A stretch of DNA of 15,706 nt from assembly GCA_002371315.1 (NCBI GenBank), contig DFHL01000130.1, forward strand, positions 4,062-19,767, read 5' to 3'. Below are positions 13,194-15,706 of the stretch, in pieces. Below the pieces are notes generated by a model. It ran no database searches, was not told the DNA's origin, and saw only the letters and a program-made list of their open reading frames with translations. This DNA is from Bacteroidales bacterium UBA3724. GTDB taxonomy: Bacteria > Bacteroidota > Bacteroidia > Bacteroidales > P3. The position numbers and the translations under genes are program-made. Numbering within the stretch: position 1 is the stretch's first letter; each line of letters starts with the position of its first letter.

Positions 13194-15706
13194 ATGAAAG
13201 GGAATGACCTTTTTCTGGATTTTGGCGACGCCCAGCCGCCAGCACCCGTGGCCAGCAAAAACAAGAAGCGCACCACGAAAGCAGACAAAGCACAGTCTGA
13301 CAAAACGTTACACGACAAGCAAACTGGCGACGACGCTGCCGTAACCCCTCAACCCGCCAAAAACACATCATCTAAAAAAACAACACCAAGCATCGGATCT
13401 ATGAACAAGACAGATGAAAAAAAGTATACGCAGTACACGCCTGAAGAGATTATGAAATCGTCGGTGGAATATTTCCACGGCGACGAGCTGGCAGCCAACG
13501 TGTGGATGAACAAGTACGCACTGCGTGATGGAGACAAGATATTCGAGCTTAACCCCGATATGATGCACCATCGCCTGGCGTCGGAGTTTGCGCGCATCGA
13601 GCGCAAATATCCCAACCCTATAAGCGAGGAGGACATCTACGGACTGCTGAAAGATTTCCGCTACATCATTCCGCAGGGCAGCCCTATGTCGGGCATAGGC
13701 AATGATTTTCAGGTGGTTTCTCTGTCGAACTGCTTCGTGATCGGCAACAGCGGCAACAGCGACTCCTATGGTGGCATTATGAAGATAGACCAGGAGCAGG
13801 TGCAGCTGATGAAGCGCCGCGGCGGCGTGGGCCACGACCTGAGCCACATACGCCCCGGCGGCAGCCCCGTCAAGAACAGCGCCCTGACCTCGACCGGCAT
13901 AGTGCCCTTTATGGAGCGCTATTCCAACACCACCCGCGAGGTGGCGCAAGGCGGCCGACGCGGAGCCCTGATGCTCTCGATCTCGATCAAGCACCCTGAT
14001 TCGGAGAAGTTTATCGATGCCAAGCTGGAGCAGGGAAAGATTACCGGTGCCAACGTTTCGGTCAAGATTACCGACGAATTTATGCGCTGCGCTATGGAAG
14101 GCAAGCCCTTTGTGCAGCAGTATCCAATCGATTCGGACAACCCGATGGTGCGCAAGGAAATCGATGCCACCGCGCTGTGGAACAAGATTATAGCCAATGC
14201 CTGGTCGAGTGCTGAGCCTGGCGTGCTGTTTTGGGACACCATCATACGCGAGTCGGTGCCCGACTGCTATGCCGACTGCGGCTACCGCACGGTCAGCACC
14301 AACCCCTGCGGCGAGATTCCGCTGTGCCCCTACGACAGCTGCCGCCTGCTGGCAATCAACCTTTTCAGCTACGTCAAGAATCCGTTCACGCCGAACGCCG
14401 AGTTCGATTTCGACCTGTTCAGGAAGCACGTGACTATGGGCCAGCGCCTGATGGACGACCTGATCGACCTGGAGCTGGAGAAAGTGGAGAAAATCATCGC
14501 CAAGATCGAGGCCGACCCCGAAAGCGACGAAATCAAATCGGTGGAGAAGAATCTGTGGCTCAACATCAAAATGAAATGCCTCGAAGGCCGCCGCACCGGC
14601 TTCGGCATCACCGCCGAGGGCGATATGCTGGCCGCAATGGGCCTGCGCTACGGCACCGACGAGGCCACCGACTTTGCCGTCAGCGTGCAGCGCACCCTTG
14701 CCTGCTCGGCCTACGGCTCGTCGGTGACGATGGCCAAAGAGCGCGGCTGCTTCCCCATCTATGACGCCAACCGCGAGAAGCTGAACCCCTTCATCCAGCG
14801 CCTGGCCGAGGCCGACCCGCAGATGTACACCGATATGCTGACCTACGGACGCCGCAACATCGCGCTGCTGACCATAGCCCCGACCGGCACCGTGAGCATC
14901 TGCACGCAGACCACATCGGGCATCGAACCAGTATTCCTGGTGTCGTACAAGCGCCGCAAGAAAATCAACCCCAACGACAAGGACACCTCGAAGCACAAGA
15001 TTGTCCAGGACCAGAGCGGCGACTATTTCGAGGAATACAACGTTTTCCATCCCAAGTTCATCGATTGGCTGAAAATCAACGGCTATGATGCTGACGAGGT
15101 TATGGCTATGAAGGATGCCGACCTGAACAAAATCATCGAGAAATCGCCCTACCACAAGGCCACGTCGGCCGACATCGACTGGGTGGCGAAGGTGAAGATG
15201 CAGGGTGCCATCCAGAAATGGGTGGACCACTCGATCAGCGTCACCGTCAATATTCCCAAAGAGACAACGAAGGAAATAGTCCGCGAAATATACGAGACGG
15301 CCTGGAAGTCAGGCTGCAAGGGCTGCACCATCTATCGTGACGGCAGCCGCCACGGCGTGCTGGTGAGCAACGACGAGCAGAACCATCCGCAGTTTGGCGA
15401 AACAAAGGCCCCGAAGCGTCCCAAGAAACTGGATGCCGAAATTGTTCGTTTCAAGAACAATAAGGAGGACTGGATTGCCGTCGTCGGTATGTACGAGGGA
15501 CGCCCGTATGAGATTTTCACGGGTCGCGCATCCAACTTCCTGCTGCCTGCAACGGTCGAGAAAGGCTGGGTGATTCGCGTCAAGGAGCAGGGCGACGAAC
15601 ACGCCCGCTACGACTTCCAGTTCCTCGATCCCGACGGATACAAGGTGACCATCGAGGGCCTGTCGCGCACCTTCAAGCAGGAATACTGGAACTATGCCAA
15701 GCTGAT
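13194..15706 (+). CDS. nrdJ: Adenosylcobalamin-dependent ribonucleotide reductase (class II), 3' end cut by window edge
   Basis: The 837 visible residues cover nearly all of a class II RNR, which reduces ribonucleotides to deoxyribonucleotides using a B12-derived radical, without needing oxygen. The catalytic loop NPCGE has Asn370, Cys372 (thiyl radical) and Glu374. The redox cysteines are Cys180 in SNCFV and Cys383. These match the Thermotoga NrdJ spacing (Cys134, Cys322, Cys333; family knowledge). A phosphate-binding APTGTVS stretch and CKGCTIYRDGSR (Cys708, Cys711) follow. Residues 1-69 are a Lys/Thr/Ala-rich, probably disordered extension. Homologues usually begin near the internal ATG at 13401 (residue 70), so that is an alternative start. 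The gene follows the Card1-like gene after 169 bases and likely has its own promoter. Confidence 0.93.
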   Translation, partial: MKGNDLFLDFGDAQPPAPVASKNKKRTTKADKAQSDKTLHDKQTGDDAAVTPQPAKNTSSKKTTPSIGSMNKTDEKKYTQYTPEEIMKSSVEYFHGDELAANVWMNKYALRDGDKIFELNPDMMHHRLASEFARIERKYPNPISEEDIYGLLKDFRYIIPQGSPMSGIGNDFQVVSLSNCFVIGNSGNSDSYGGIMKIDQEQVQLMKRRGGVGHDLSHIRPGGSPVKNSALTSTGIVPFMERYSNTTREVAQGGRRGALMLSISIKHPDSEKFIDAKLEQGKITGANVSVKITDEFMRCAMEGKPFVQQYPIDSDNPMVRKEIDATALWNKIIANAWSSAEPGVLFWDTIIRESVPDCYADCGYRTVSTNPCGEIPLCPYDSCRLLAINLFSYVKNPFTPNAEFDFDLFRKHVTMGQRLMDDLIDLELEKVEKIIAKIEADPESDEIKSVEKNLWLNIKMKCLEGRRTGFGITAEGDMLAAMGLRYGTDEATDFAVSVQRTLACSAYGSSVTMAKERGCFPIYDANREKLNPFIQRLAEADPQMYTDMLTYGRRNIALLTIAPTGTVSICTQTTSGIEPVFLVSYKRRKKINPNDKDTSKHKIVQDQSGDYFEEYNVFHPKFIDWLKINGYDADEVMAMKDADLNKIIEKSPYHKATSADIDWVAKVKMQGAIQKWVDHSISVTVNIPKETTKEIVREIYETAWKSGCKGCTIYRDGSRHGVLVSNDEQNHPQFGETKAPKRPKKLDAEIVRFKNNKEDWIAVVGMYEGRPYEIFTGRASNFLLPATVEKGWVIRVKEQGDEHARYDFQFLDPDGYKVTIEGLSRTFKQEYWNYAKL

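Noticed and set aside
13368..15230. Long open frame (620 codons) antisense to nrdJ
   Set aside because: The plus strand encodes a clear class II RNR over the whole span; the antisense product is His/Val/Leu-rich without motifs.

Overview
The window looks like a chromosomal segment of a Bacteroidota bacterium, most likely order Bacteroidales. The grounds are promoter -7 boxes of the TAnnTTTG type (9443, 11851), start codons without clear Shine-Dalgarno sequences, two lipoproteins with short signal peptides, a class II ribonucleotide reductase, and a secreted protein carrying an NADase-type glycan-binding module. No IS element, tRNA, rRNA or CRISPR array was seen.

Left part (1-9223, all genes on the minus strand): uvrA, a four-helix membrane protein, mnmE and a VanX-type D-Ala-D-Ala dipeptidase lipoprotein (cut by the window edge) form a tight leftward operon with gaps of 9 and 21 bases and one 4-base overlap. 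Upstream of it lies a second leftward group: galM and galK, overlapping by 4 bases, then a secreted protein with the glycan-binding module. GalM and GalK supply the mutarotation and phosphorylation steps of galactose use. The sugar permease often found beside them in this phylum is not here.

Middle (9224-9492): a divergent intergenic region where transcription switches from leftward to rightward.

Right part (9493-15706, all genes on the plus strand): an M49-like zinc peptidase lipoprotein closed by a strong intrinsic terminator, then a roughly 690-base AT-rich non-coding stretch, a CARF/PD-(D/E)XK nuclease of the Card1/Can2 (DUF1887) type, and nrdJ, the adenosylcobalamin-dependent ribonucleotide reductase, which runs off the right edge.

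The most interesting parts are the Card1-like nuclease, an effector type normally fed cyclic tetra-adenylate by a type III CRISPR complex but with no cas gene or CRISPR array in view, and the non-coding region before it. That region holds five 11-bp units in exact one-helical-turn phase, three copies of a GTTAAAAT..TTAAC motif and a separate 27-bp tandem repeat. The strand switch nearby makes a replication origin one possible, unproven explanation.
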